A stretch of DNA of 64,000 nucleotides, taken from the NCBI GenBank assembly GCA_934254725.1, contig CAKQLR010000003.1, positions 27,235-91,234 of the forward strand. Direction: 5' to 3'. This document shows, one piece after another, positions 52,317-60,510 of the stretch (position 1 is the first letter of the stretch; every line of letters begins with the position of its first letter). Source of the stretch: an uncultured Clostridia bacterium (lineage in GTDB: Bacteria; Bacillota; Clostridia; Christensenellales; Borkfalkiaceae). Both the position numbers and the translations under genes were made by a program. Under the pieces are notes generated by a model. That model worked only from the letters and a program-made list of their open reading frames with translations, was not told the DNA's origin and did no database searches.

Positions 52317-53537
52317 ATGATGAAAAAGATTGTTTCAAACATAGCGCTGTTTTGCTTAATTGCCTGTTTATGCGCGTTTTACGGGGTATTTCCTGTTAAG
52401 ACGTCGGCGAACGGCGGAGAAAAACTTGCCGATTTCGGCGACGATTTCGAAAGCTATCAAACGGGCAATTATATAGAAAATACCCCCACCTTCTCCAAAA
52501 AATGGACGAACAACTATCTTGCCGGCGGAGAGGCTCAGGGAATGGACGCACATCTTATAAAAATAGCCAAACCGGAATACGAAAACGGTTCTTCGGGCAA
52601 TAAGGTTCTGCACCTGAACAACGCCGCCACCGGGCTTGATTCCTTCTTTCATATAGGTCCCGCAGGCGACTACAGGGTAAAGAATTTTACCGTTTCGTTC
52701 AGGGTTAAGTTCCTGACAGAAAGCGTCGGCGAGCGCAGTTGGGTAGGTATTTCGTTCAGAAAGAAAGCCGAAAGCGCGTATACCGGGACGAACAATCTTT
52801 TGTTCACGATACAGCGTTACGTCAGCGGAAACAAGATAACGGCGCACTCCTACGCAATATTCGACGGCGGTTCGGCAAACGACATATCGGACGTTTCGAT
52901 GAAGTCCTTATTCGGTGATAAACTCGATTATTCTTCGTCCGTATACACCGTTCCCGACGGGCAAAGCAACGCCGACCTCCCCTGGGTGGAATATAAACTT
53001 ACGGCCAACGGAAATCATTATCAGACTTTCGTAAACGGCATTAACGTCGTCGATTGTACTTTCGATATACCATCTTACGATTATTTCGGCTATCTGAGCC
53101 TGAATTGCTGTACTGCAAACGTTCTTGTGGATGATTTTGCCTTGCAGGTTCAGGACGAAACTCTGCCCCCTGTAATCGGTAAATTAAACGCGCCCGTTCT
53201 TACCCTTAACGAAGAGGAAAAGTCCGTTTCGTGGGAAGCGATAGACGGGGCTAATCTCTACACCGTTTATCTTGACGGCACAGCCGTAAAAACTTTTGCG
53301 AAAACAAAATACACGTTTGAAAGCGATTTGCCCGCAGGCGAATATAAAATTGCGGTAAAAGCCGTTTCGGAAGACGCCTTCGTCGTTCGCGACAGCGATT
53401 TATCCGAAGAAATAACTTACACGGTAAAGGCGGCAGGCGGAGAAAAGAAAGGCTGTAAAGGTTCTTTGCTTTCCCCCGTTTCGCTCGGCGCGGTCGTTTT
53501 ATTAAGCTGTGCAACCCTAAAAAAGAAACGCAAATAA
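52317..53537 (+). CDS. Surface protein with LamG-like domain, FN3 and Gly-Cys tail
   Basis: 406 aa. Signal peptide (about 1-32), a LamG-like beta-sandwich (about 38-280: DDFESYQTGNYIENTP opening, FTVSFRVKFL, VEYKLTANGNHYQTFVNG), a fibronectin type III-like domain (about 290-380), then KKGCKGS, a hydrophobic helix and KKKRK. It is a smaller relative of the protein at 47064. Probable carbohydrate-binding partner of the lipoprotein encoded just upstream, 18 bp away. Confidence 0.8.
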   Translation: MMKKIVSNIALFCLIACLCAFYGVFPVKTSANGGEKLADFGDDFESYQTGNYIENTPTFSKKWTNNYLAGGEAQGMDAHLIKIAKPEYENGSSGNKVLHLNNAATGLDSFFHIGPAGDYRVKNFTVSFRVKFLTESVGERSWVGISFRKKAESAYTGTNNLLFTIQRYVSGNKITAHSYAIFDGGSANDISDVSMKSLFGDKLDYSSSVYTVPDGQSNADLPWVEYKLTANGNHYQTFVNGINVVDCTFDIPSYDYFGYLSLNCCTANVLVDDFALQVQDETLPPVIGKLNAPVLTLNEEEKSVSWEAIDGANLYTVYLDGTAVKTFAKTKYTFESDLPAGEYKIAVKAVSEDAFVVRDSDLSEEITYTVKAAGGEKKGCKGSLLSPVSLGAVVLLSCATLKKKRK

Positions 53538-53568
53538 CGATTGATTCCTCCTCTTGTCGCGTTTCTTA

Positions 53569-53616
53569 TTGACTATTTGCGGATTTTGGATTAAAATGTT
53601 ATTCAAAACATTTTAA
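53569..53616 (+). promoter_or_regulatory. ROK gene promoter overlapped by a perfect inverted repeat
   Basis: TTGACT (53569-53574), 17-bp spacer, TAAAAT (53592-53597). TTAAAATGTT-attcaa-AACATTTTAA at 53591-53616 is a perfect 10-bp-arm palindrome covering the -10 box, a likely operator for ROK autorepression. Confidence 0.8.
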
Positions 53617-53638
53617 AAACATTATTATCGGTGGGAAT

Positions 53639-54820
53639 ATGCAGGTAAGAAATCAATCTTATTTAAGACGTAAAAACAAAAACAGTATACTTGAAATACT
53701 CAGAACAAAAACTCAAAGCTACTCCGACATCGCGCGCGAGCTGAAACTAAGCAACACCGCCGTATCTAAAATCGTGGACGATCTTATCGAACAGGATTTA
53801 GTGTACAGGGAAAGCGACGCCAAAGGCAGAACGGGCATAAATTTATCCATAAACGAAAATTACGGGTATATTGTGGCAATCGACCTTTCACGCTGGCAAA
53901 TAGTAATAAGCGCCGCGAATTTTTCGAGCGAAATTCTCGAAACCGTTTATCTCGAGGGCATAAACTTCAGAAAGAGCGATCTTGAATTGATAGTAAACGC
54001 CGTACGAATGATTACGGAGAGTAAAAAACTCAAAGGTTTAAAACTTCGCTGTATCTCCATTGCCACACCGGGAAAAATAGACAAGGAAAGCGGAGAGTTT
54101 ATCCTCAACCCTCGTTTCAGAGAACTCGGGGCCATCTCTTTAAAAACGCTTTTCGAAAAGGAATTCGGTTGTCTCGTCGTTTTAAAGAACGACATCAACC
54201 TTGCGCTCGCGGCAGAAAAAACGTACGGACAAACCTTGAGCGAAACGGTTAACGCGTTGATGCTTCACATAGACGTAGGCGTTGGCGCCGCGCTTCTTAT
54301 CGACGGCAAAGTTTATGAGGGCAGCCACGGATTCGCCGGCGAAATAGGCTACTTTAAAGTCAATATGCTCCTCGACGAAAACAACTACGGCAACCTGAAT
54401 TTCGGCAACTACTTCGACTCGACTTCGCTGTTCAGCTCCCTTTCGATAATAAAAAGAGAACTGAGCCTCGGCAGAAAAAGCGTTATTTCGGACTGGCTGA
54501 AAAAACGCGGGCAGAGCTGGGACGACGCGACGATCGCGGATATGATAAAAGCGTATAACGAAAACGACGAACTTACCGTAACCGTTCTTCACTCGGCGGC
54601 GAGGGTTATCGGGAACTTTGCCGTTTGCATTGCGGAGTTACTCGACGTAGACGCCATTATTCTCAACGGTTCGGTTTCGGAGTTCGGCGAAAGATATTTA
54701 AATTACATCTCCGCTTTTACCAAAGAGTACAGAGTGGTATATTCCGAATTAAAAGAAAAAGCACCCACCATGGGTGCGATAAACGCGGGTATCCTGTCCG
54801 TTTACGACAAGATACTTTAA
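53639..54820 (+). CDS. ROK-family transcriptional regulator lacking kinase and zinc motifs
   Basis: 393 aa. The N-terminal MarR/LexA-like winged helix (SYSDIARELKLSNTAVSKIV) is typical of XylR/NagC regulators. The ROK fold follows (VAIDLSRWQ, HIDVGVGAALLIDGKVY, GFAGEIGYF). The sugar-kinase DxGGT phosphate loop is changed to DLSRWQ and the CxCGxxGCxE zinc motif is missing, so it should be neither kinase nor typical zinc-binding ROK. It is expected to bind the imported sugar and release the palindrome upstream. The next gene starts 10 bp downstream. Confidence 0.9.
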   Translation: MQVRNQSYLRRKNKNSILEILRTKTQSYSDIARELKLSNTAVSKIVDDLIEQDLVYRESDAKGRTGINLSINENYGYIVAIDLSRWQIVISAANFSSEILETVYLEGINFRKSDLELIVNAVRMITESKKLKGLKLRCISIATPGKIDKESGEFILNPRFRELGAISLKTLFEKEFGCLVVLKNDINLALAAEKTYGQTLSETVNALMLHIDVGVGAALLIDGKVYEGSHGFAGEIGYFKVNMLLDENNYGNLNFGNYFDSTSLFSSLSIIKRELSLGRKSVISDWLKKRGQSWDDATIADMIKAYNENDELTVTVLHSAARVIGNFAVCIAELLDVDAIILNGSVSEFGERYLNYISAFTKEYRVVYSELKEKAPTMGAINAGILSVYDKIL

Positions 54821-54830
54821 GAGATTTTAT

Positions 54831-56687
54831 ATGAATGTAACGGTTGATTTCGCCGCTTCCGAATTAAAGCGGTATTTAAACTTAATAACGGGAACAAACG
54901 GCGAAATAGCTCTTTTTGTTCGGGACGAAAGCGAGAACACAGGCGATATATTCGCGGAAAAGTGTACGGTCTGCGTACGCTCGGGCAAGGGAAGCATATC
55001 GGCAAACCGTCCGCGCGCGCTTCTTATCGGCGTGTACGAATTTTTAAGACGGCTCGGTTGTCGTTTTACCCGCCCCGGGAAAGACGGCGAAGTGATCCCC
55101 GAAATGAAATTAGAAGACGTTTCCGCGGAGTTCGAATTCATTCCAGAAAACCGCCACAGGGGCATTACAATCGAGGGCGCGGTCAGCTTCGAAAACATTT
55201 CGGAAACGATAGACTGGTCGGTGAAGAACGGCTTTAACAGTTATTTCACGCAGTTTATGAACTCGTACGAATTTTTCAACCGTTGGTACGAGCACATCGG
55301 AAACCCGTTCCTTAAGCCCGAAAAACTTGAAAAATCGACCGTAGAAGAATATATCAAAAAAATTGTGGCGGAACTGAAAAAACGCGATATGATCTACCAC
55401 GCCGTAGGTCACGGTTGGACGCCCGCCGCACTCGGAATAAACTGTAACGGCTGGAGCGATAACGACTATACGCTTCCGCCCGAAAAGAAAAATTTACTTG
55501 CCGAAATAGGCGGAAAACGTGAGTTTTACAAGGGTATTCCGTTAAATACCCACTTGTGCTACTCCAACCCCTCGGCGAGAAAACTCATTGCCGAATCCGT
55601 CGTGAATTACGCCTTGACCCACCCCGAATGTGATGTTCTTCACGTATGGCTTGCGGACGACTACAACAACGCCTGCGAGTGCGAAAACTGCAGAAAGAAG
55701 CGTATGGCCGACTGGTACGTTATGATTTTAAACGATATAGACGCGCTTCTTACCGAAAAGGACTGCGGCACAAAAATCGCCTTTTTGGTATACCTCGAAT
55801 TGTACTGGGCTCCGCTTACCGAAAGGTTTAACAACCCCGACAGATTCATTTTGATGTTTGCGCCTATATTCCGCAGTTACACCCGTGCGTTCGACGCTAA
55901 AAACCCAGAAAAGCAGCAACTCCCCTATGAAATAAACAAAATGAAATACCCCGCGGACGCTTCCGTTTACGTTGCTTTTTTAAACGAATGGAAAAAGATT
56001 TTCAATGGTGATTCGTTTGATTTCGACTATCACCTGATGTGGGATATAAACCGCGATTTCGGCGGGGAAAAGCTTGCGGAAGTGCTTCATCGTGACATAA
56101 GGAACCTGCCCGAATTAGGGCTTAACGGCTTTTTAAGCTGCCAGGTACAGCGCGCGTTTTATCCCAACGGATTAACGTTTTACGCCATGGGAAGAACGCT
56201 TGCCGCCCCTTTGAGCTTTGAAGAAATAAAAGACGAATATTACTCCGCGGCGTTCGGAAAGTACGAAACGTTCGCAAAAGATTTTTATTCCTTCATCGAG
56301 CAGAACGTAAGCTTTGCTTATATGAAAGAAGAGATATCTTTCGGCGAAGCGATGCCCGGCTTTATCGAGGCAAAAGAGTACTTGGCAAAGCTGCTCGACG
56401 ATTTTCCTTGTACGGACAACAGCACTCCGCTTGAAAAGGAAAGCATGGAAATACTGCGTTTCGCCGCCGAAAATATTTATCGGCTTTTAAACGTGCTCCT
56501 TATGAAAGCGAACGGAGAACCCCGCGAAGTCATAGAAAAAGCAAACGAAGAGAGAAAAGAGTTTTTCAATAAAAACGAAATGCGCTTTCAGCCCTATGCG
56601 GACGGTTTCTTTGTAAATATGATTACGGGCGGCATTATAGATTGCCAGAAAACCGGCATCTACGCGGCAACAAACAAAGAGGATTAA
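54831..56687 (+). CDS. DUF4838-type glycoside hydrolase-like protein, cytoplasmic
   Basis: 618 aa with no signal peptide. A GH67/GH20-like N-terminal domain (about 1-100, FAASELKRYL, GVYEFLRRLGCRF) precedes a TIM barrel with DUF4838 features: HVGHGW-like VGHGWTP, LCYSNPSARK and VWLADDYNNACECENCRK, whose ADD acidic pair and Cys-x-Cys-x2-Cys are characteristic. Most DUF4838 proteins are secreted, so a cytoplasmic one suggests breakdown of imported oligosaccharides. No own ribosome site is visible; translation may be coupled to the ROK gene. Confidence 0.85.
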   Translation: MNVTVDFAASELKRYLNLITGTNGEIALFVRDESENTGDIFAEKCTVCVRSGKGSISANRPRALLIGVYEFLRRLGCRFTRPGKDGEVIPEMKLEDVSAEFEFIPENRHRGITIEGAVSFENISETIDWSVKNGFNSYFTQFMNSYEFFNRWYEHIGNPFLKPEKLEKSTVEEYIKKIVAELKKRDMIYHAVGHGWTPAALGINCNGWSDNDYTLPPEKKNLLAEIGGKREFYKGIPLNTHLCYSNPSARKLIAESVVNYALTHPECDVLHVWLADDYNNACECENCRKKRMADWYVMILNDIDALLTEKDCGTKIAFLVYLELYWAPLTERFNNPDRFILMFAPIFRSYTRAFDAKNPEKQQLPYEINKMKYPADASVYVAFLNEWKKIFNGDSFDFDYHLMWDINRDFGGEKLAEVLHRDIRNLPELGLNGFLSCQVQRAFYPNGLTFYAMGRTLAAPLSFEEIKDEYYSAAFGKYETFAKDFYSFIEQNVSFAYMKEEISFGEAMPGFIEAKEYLAKLLDDFPCTDNSTPLEKESMEILRFAAENIYRLLNVLLMKANGEPREVIEKANEERKEFFNKNEMRFQPYADGFFVNMITGGIIDCQKTGIYAATNKED

Positions 56688-56697
56688 GCACTAAAAA

Positions 56698-56723
56698 ACC
56701 CGTAAAACGCGTATAAACGGTGC
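56698..56723 (+). repeat. Dispersed intergenic element, copy 14, inside an AGCAC/GTGCT hairpin
   Basis: ACCCGTAAAACGCGTATAAA then CGGTGC, plus orientation. Outer arms AGCAC (56687-56691) and GTGCT (56720-56724) can pair and are followed by TTTT, so it may attenuate transcription between the DUF4838 and esterase genes. Confidence 0.5.
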
Positions 56724-56747
56724 TTTTCGGCTAAGGGAGAAAACAAA

Positions 56748-58814
56748 ATGAAATTATTCGGTTACTACAAAAACGGGGCGCTCGTTCAGCGAGGCGTTCC
56801 GTTTTTAATAAAAGGAAGTGCGGACGGCGTAGTTGAAATTTCCGTCGGCGGGGCAGAATATAATCACACGGTATGCGTGAATGCCGAAAACGGTTTTTTC
56901 CGTGCGGAGTTTCCCGCTTGCGAGGATTACAAAAATAAATATCTGTTAACCGTAAAAAACGGCGAAGAAACGGAGGAAATTACTTTCGGTTTCGGCGACG
57001 TATATCTCGCTATGGGGCAATCTAATCTTTCTTACCCTCTTTCGGCTGTCGAGGACGATGAGGAGTGGTTTGACCGCGCGGCAAAAGCGAACGTTGCATT
57101 TCTGAATTTATACGAAGTTCCGGACGCTGACGGCAATATAGACAGACCGCCCTACCCGCAAAAAGACTTTATAAGAGACTATGAATGGGTTTGCGACGGG
57201 AACGAAAAAATTAAAAACACCTCGGCAATCTGTGTGCAAACCGCCACGTTTTTGTGCGAAAAAGGGGGTATCCCCACCGGTTTCGTACAAACCGCGATGG
57301 GCGGATTAAGCGCAGAAACTTACCTTTCATTTAAAACAGCCTCGGGCAATGAAGAATTTGCGGAGCTTCTGAAACGCACGGAAAGATACGCAACACCCGA
57401 GGATTTCAACACACACGGCGGCAGAAATTATACCCAGCTTGCGGGCGTGTGGAACGAAAAAATAGCGCCGCTCGAAGGCATTCGTTTCAAGGGCATTTTA
57501 TGGTATCTCGGAGAAAGTTCCGCTTACGACTACGAATTCGGAAGGCTTTTCTTAAAAACAATGGAGTACATCGTGTCGGACGTCCGCACGCTATTCGGCA
57601 CAATACCGTTCGTAGCCGTACAGATTGCGCCGGAGTACTATCCTTACGGAGATAAATTCGGGTACCTTTACGTCAACGAAGCGCTTGATGATTTACAAAA
57701 CAAACTCGAAAAAATCGTCACCGTGCCGATTTACGACATCGAACCGAGATGGCTAAAACCGAATAAAGAAATGTATTTTCACCCGATACACACCGTAAAC
57801 AAGACAGAAGTTTCTATACGTTGCGCTGCCGCACTTTCGGGCGAAAAGCCCTCTTTTTCACACATAAACAACGTATTATATAAAAAAGATTATGCCGAAT
57901 GCGTTGTGGAAACTTTCGGCTCCGCATTAAAAACGGGAGAGGTAAACGGGTTTATCATCGCAGGCAAAAACGGCAAATTCTATAAGGCAAACGCAACCGT
58001 TACCGGTAAAAATACGGTCAAAGTTTTTTCGGAAGAAGTGAAATATCCCGCAAAAATAGCGTATGCGTTTACTCGGTATCAGGATTACTGCAACCTTGCC
58101 ACGCAGGACGGGCTGCCCGTGATGTCCTATCGCTCCGAAAGGTGCGCGGTAAACGATAAATATTGTTTCCCGCCGGCATACACTTACAAGGGCAAAACGG
58201 AAATTTATGAGAATAATTTCGGCTTGCAAGCCGGTTTTTGCAGAAAAGTTCCCGTCTGGACGAGCGGCACTATCTACCGTGCGGCAAAAGTCAGAATCAA
58301 AGGCGACGAAACGGGTATTACCCTCTTCGCAACGCCGAAAAACGAAGATATGTTTTTCTTCGGGGTTTCCCCTTCCGTTTGTCTTTGCGGGCACGAAAAA
58401 GGTTTTGACAAATTTAAATATTTGAAAATCGGCTTGTCCTCACGACAAAAAATTGATTTCTTCGGATTGATATTCAGAACGTGCGACGGCGAAATTTACA
58501 GGTTCAACCTGAAAAACGGGGACGAAACCGCCGAAAGTTTAAGCCTGCAAAAAGAGCAAACGGTTTTCACGATAGCGCTTGACAGCGGGATATCGGGCGA
58601 CGGAGGCGCCGCGAAGTTTTCCCCGTCTTTCAGAAAGAAAATTTGCGAGGCGGAGTTTGTTTTCAGATCGCTCGCCAAAAAAGCAAGCGTGTTGATTTCT
58701 TCCGTAAACTTTTCGGATAAACCGCCTAAATCACACAAAAACGAACAATTTTCAAAGAAACAATCGGAGAGAAGCGACATAAAACTTCCGCAAACGCACA
58801 ATAAAAAACACTAA
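56748..58814 (+). CDS. Sialate O-acetylesterase-like SGNH hydrolase, cytoplasmic
   Basis: 688 aa without a signal peptide. After a beta-sandwich N-terminus, the SGNH domain has LAMGQSN (Ser92), FVQTAMGGLSAET, a GILWYLGESS segment in place of the usual WYQGESN, and FHPIHTVNKTE with the candidate catalytic His. The C-terminal third is beta-rich and ends in a Lys-rich tail. Deacetylation of imported, acetylated sugars is plausible. GGGAG precedes the start. It ends the second sugar operon. Confidence 0.82.
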   Translation: MKLFGYYKNGALVQRGVPFLIKGSADGVVEISVGGAEYNHTVCVNAENGFFRAEFPACEDYKNKYLLTVKNGEETEEITFGFGDVYLAMGQSNLSYPLSAVEDDEEWFDRAAKANVAFLNLYEVPDADGNIDRPPYPQKDFIRDYEWVCDGNEKIKNTSAICVQTATFLCEKGGIPTGFVQTAMGGLSAETYLSFKTASGNEEFAELLKRTERYATPEDFNTHGGRNYTQLAGVWNEKIAPLEGIRFKGILWYLGESSAYDYEFGRLFLKTMEYIVSDVRTLFGTIPFVAVQIAPEYYPYGDKFGYLYVNEALDDLQNKLEKIVTVPIYDIEPRWLKPNKEMYFHPIHTVNKTEVSIRCAAALSGEKPSFSHINNVLYKKDYAECVVETFGSALKTGEVNGFIIAGKNGKFYKANATVTGKNTVKVFSEEVKYPAKIAYAFTRYQDYCNLATQDGLPVMSYRSERCAVNDKYCFPPAYTYKGKTEIYENNFGLQAGFCRKVPVWTSGTIYRAAKVRIKGDETGITLFATPKNEDMFFFGVSPSVCLCGHEKGFDKFKYLKIGLSSRQKIDFFGLIFRTCDGEIYRFNLKNGDETAESLSLQKEQTVFTIALDSGISGDGGAAKFSPSFRKKICEAEFVFRSLAKKASVLISSVNFSDKPPKSHKNEQFSKKQSERSDIKLPQTHNKKH

Positions 58815-58834
58815 CCCCGACACTTGATGTGCAA

Positions 58835-58850
58835 AGCCGTTTATCAACAT
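58835..58850 (+). repeat. Dispersed intergenic element, copy 15 (partial)
   Basis: AGCCGTTTATCAACAT, left half and core only, plus orientation, just past the esterase gene. Confidence 0.35.
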
Positions 58851-58860
58851 TTCTTATATA

Positions 58861-58901
58861 AAAGTTAAAGTCCCCGCGATAAAAGCGGAGGCTTTAACTT
58901 T
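58861..58901. terminator. Strong hairpin after the second sugar operon
   Basis: AAAGTTAAAG...CCGC and GCGG...CTTTAACTTT pair over about 16 positions with few mismatches. It stands between convergent genes and probably ends both. Confidence 0.7.
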
Positions 58902-58988
58902 ATGAAGGAGTATATATTTTGGTAAACTTGGAAGATTATCTTGTTAAGCCGCAAATCGGCATATTATCCTGCGTTATTCGTTTTCGGT

Positions 58989-59678
58989 TTACCTTACCGT
59001 TTCGAATTCGCCGGCAGAGCGACGGGCGTAAAAATCCGCGTCCTGTTCGAGGAACAAAGAGTTGTCGTTTACGGCAAGTTTGGATACGGAAACCTCGTAC
59101 GCCGTCAACACTTTAATTTCCGTATCTGAAATTCTCTTTTGATATTCGCGGCTTTGTATTCTGCCTGAAACGGTAATTTTTTCGCCTACGGAAAGGTTCT
59201 TAACAAACCTTGCGTTTCTTCCCCAGGCAATCGCGGGAATGTAGTCGGATTTCCCGTAAGCTCTGTTCACCGCAATCAAAATGTCCGCTATTTCGCGGTT
59301 AAACGGAGTAGTTCTGTAAACCGGCGGCTTGCAGACGTAACCCGAAAGTATTATGCTGTTAGGGTTTGCAAAGGAGTTTTCCGGCAAAAGTTCGCGAATG
59401 AAAACGGTAAGCATAAGCTTGCTTTTTCCGTCGATGACTTTGTTGTAGCTTCGGAATTGCCCCTCTGCGGTTATGTGAGAGCCGACGTCCAGCCCGCCCT
59501 CCTGAACAAGCCGCTCGCTTATGGTGACGGGCAAAACGTCCGCCTGCCCCGACAGCCTGTTTACGCTTATGCTGAACTCGTAAAAGCCTTCGCCGAATAC
59601 CTCGTGCGAATAAACCGCGGGCGAAACTATCTCGCCCGATAAGTACACTTTGTTGTTTTTTTCAGAAGTATAATCCAT
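58989..59678 (-). CDS. Single-stranded DNA-binding-like protein with two OB folds
   Basis: 229 aa. Two SSB-like OB domains in tandem: about 9-110 (NKVYLSGEIVSPAVYSHEV, EFSISVNRLSGQADVLPV) and about 111-205 (NSIILSGYVCKPPVYRTTP, DILIAVNRAYGKSDYIPAIA, GEKITVSGRIQSREYQKR). The second is closer to canonical SSB, including the SDYIPAIAWGR stretch. There is no acidic tail of the DDDIPF type. The ATG at 59678 has GGAGGG 6 nt upstream; the upstream extension would overlap the deacetylase gene. It is unlikely to be the main replicative SSB. Confidence 0.82.
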   Translation of the reverse strand: MDYTSEKNNKVYLSGEIVSPAVYSHEVFGEGFYEFSISVNRLSGQADVLPVTISERLVQEGGLDVGSHITAEGQFRSYNKVIDGKSKLMLTVFIRELLPENSFANPNSIILSGYVCKPPVYRTTPFNREIADILIAVNRAYGKSDYIPAIAWGRNARFVKNLSVGEKITVSGRIQSREYQKRISDTEIKVLTAYEVSVSKLAVNDNSLFLEQDADFYARRSAGEFETVR

Positions 59679-59733
59679 ACTTTTCCCTCCGTTTTTTATA
59701 TAGGGTTCCCCCTCAGAGCTTTCGCTCTTTTTT

Positions 59734-60510
59734 TCAATTTTGTTGAATTTGTTTTCCCGTTCCGTCAATAACATAGTTTTCCTTATAAATAAGCTCGGAA
59801 ATTTTAACAAATTTAAAACCCCTGTTCTGAAGAGTGGAAAATACAAGCGGCAGCGCTTCAAGCGTATGCTTGGCGTTGTTGTGACATAAAATAATAGAGC
59901 CGTTTTTCACGCGGGAGATAATCCTGTCCGCTATTTCTCTTGCCGAAAGATCCTTCCAGTCAAGACTGTCTACATCCCACTGGATGGCATACAAACCCTT
60001 CTCTGCACATGTTTTTAAAAGTAAATCATTGTAATCGCCGAACGGCGGACGGAATAAAATCACTTTTTCACCCGTCAGGCTCTCTATCGCCTCGGAGGAA
60101 GTCGTAAGTTCCCTTTCTATCGCCGCCTTATCGAGCGACGACATATGCGGGTGCGTGGCGCTGTGAGTGCCGGCTTCGTGTCCGCTTTCGCAAATCTTTT
60201 TAACGTAATCGGGGTATTTTTTCACCCAGAATTCCGTCATAAAAAACGTACATTCCACGCCGAAGAAGTCCATTACTTCGATAAGACCGTCCGTTTTTTC
60301 TACCCCCCAGGCGCAATCAAAAGAGATTGACACTTTCTTCTCGGCGGTATCCACCGAGTAAATGGGCGTCTTCTTTGTGGAAACATTATAATATACCGAA
60401 TATGCCCCACTTCTTTTTGCGTAAGCCGACATAGCAACAAGTAACATAGCTATTAGGATAAACGCGATCCCCCGTTTAAGCGGAATCTGCACAACCGATA
60501 TTTTACTCAC
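59734..60510 (-). CDS. Polysaccharide deacetylase, PdaB-like
   Basis: 258 aa. An N-terminal membrane anchor (about 13-30), then a NodB domain: Asp65 in SISFDCAWG (the usual second Asp is Cys66, as PdaB-type proteins have Ala there), metal-binding His116 and His120 in THSATHPHM, Arg154 in RPPFGDY, and the ILCHN histidine. PdaB acts on cortex peptidoglycan during sporulation, so the gene hints at spore formation. The start is GTG at 60510 with an AGGA site rather far upstream. Confidence 0.88.
   Translation of the reverse strand: MSKISVVQIPLKRGIAFILIAMLLVAMSAYAKRSGAYSVYYNVSTKKTPIYSVDTAEKKVSISFDCAWGVEKTDGLIEVMDFFGVECTFFMTEFWVKKYPDYVKKICESGHEAGTHSATHPHMSSLDKAAIERELTTSSEAIESLTGEKVILFRPPFGDYNDLLLKTCAEKGLYAIQWDVDSLDWKDLSAREIADRIISRVKNGSIILCHNNAKHTLEALPLVFSTLQNRGFKFVKISELIYKENYVIDGTGKQIQQN

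Noticed and set aside
2754..58850. Dispersed elements as plain transcription terminators
   Set aside because: Only some copies (13280, 17766, 35002) have a paired stem and T run; several lie between genes on the same strand without any hairpin, and all keep one orientation.
58919..59116. Short plus-strand frame with TTG start and AAGGAG site after the second sugar operon
   Set aside because: Most of it is antisense to the SSB-like gene and its residues show no family likeness; it may be a remnant but cannot be supported.
59679..59861. Extended N-terminus of the SSB-like protein
   Set aside because: It overlaps the deacetylase gene end; ATG at 59678 has a strong GGAGGG site and begins at the OB fold.
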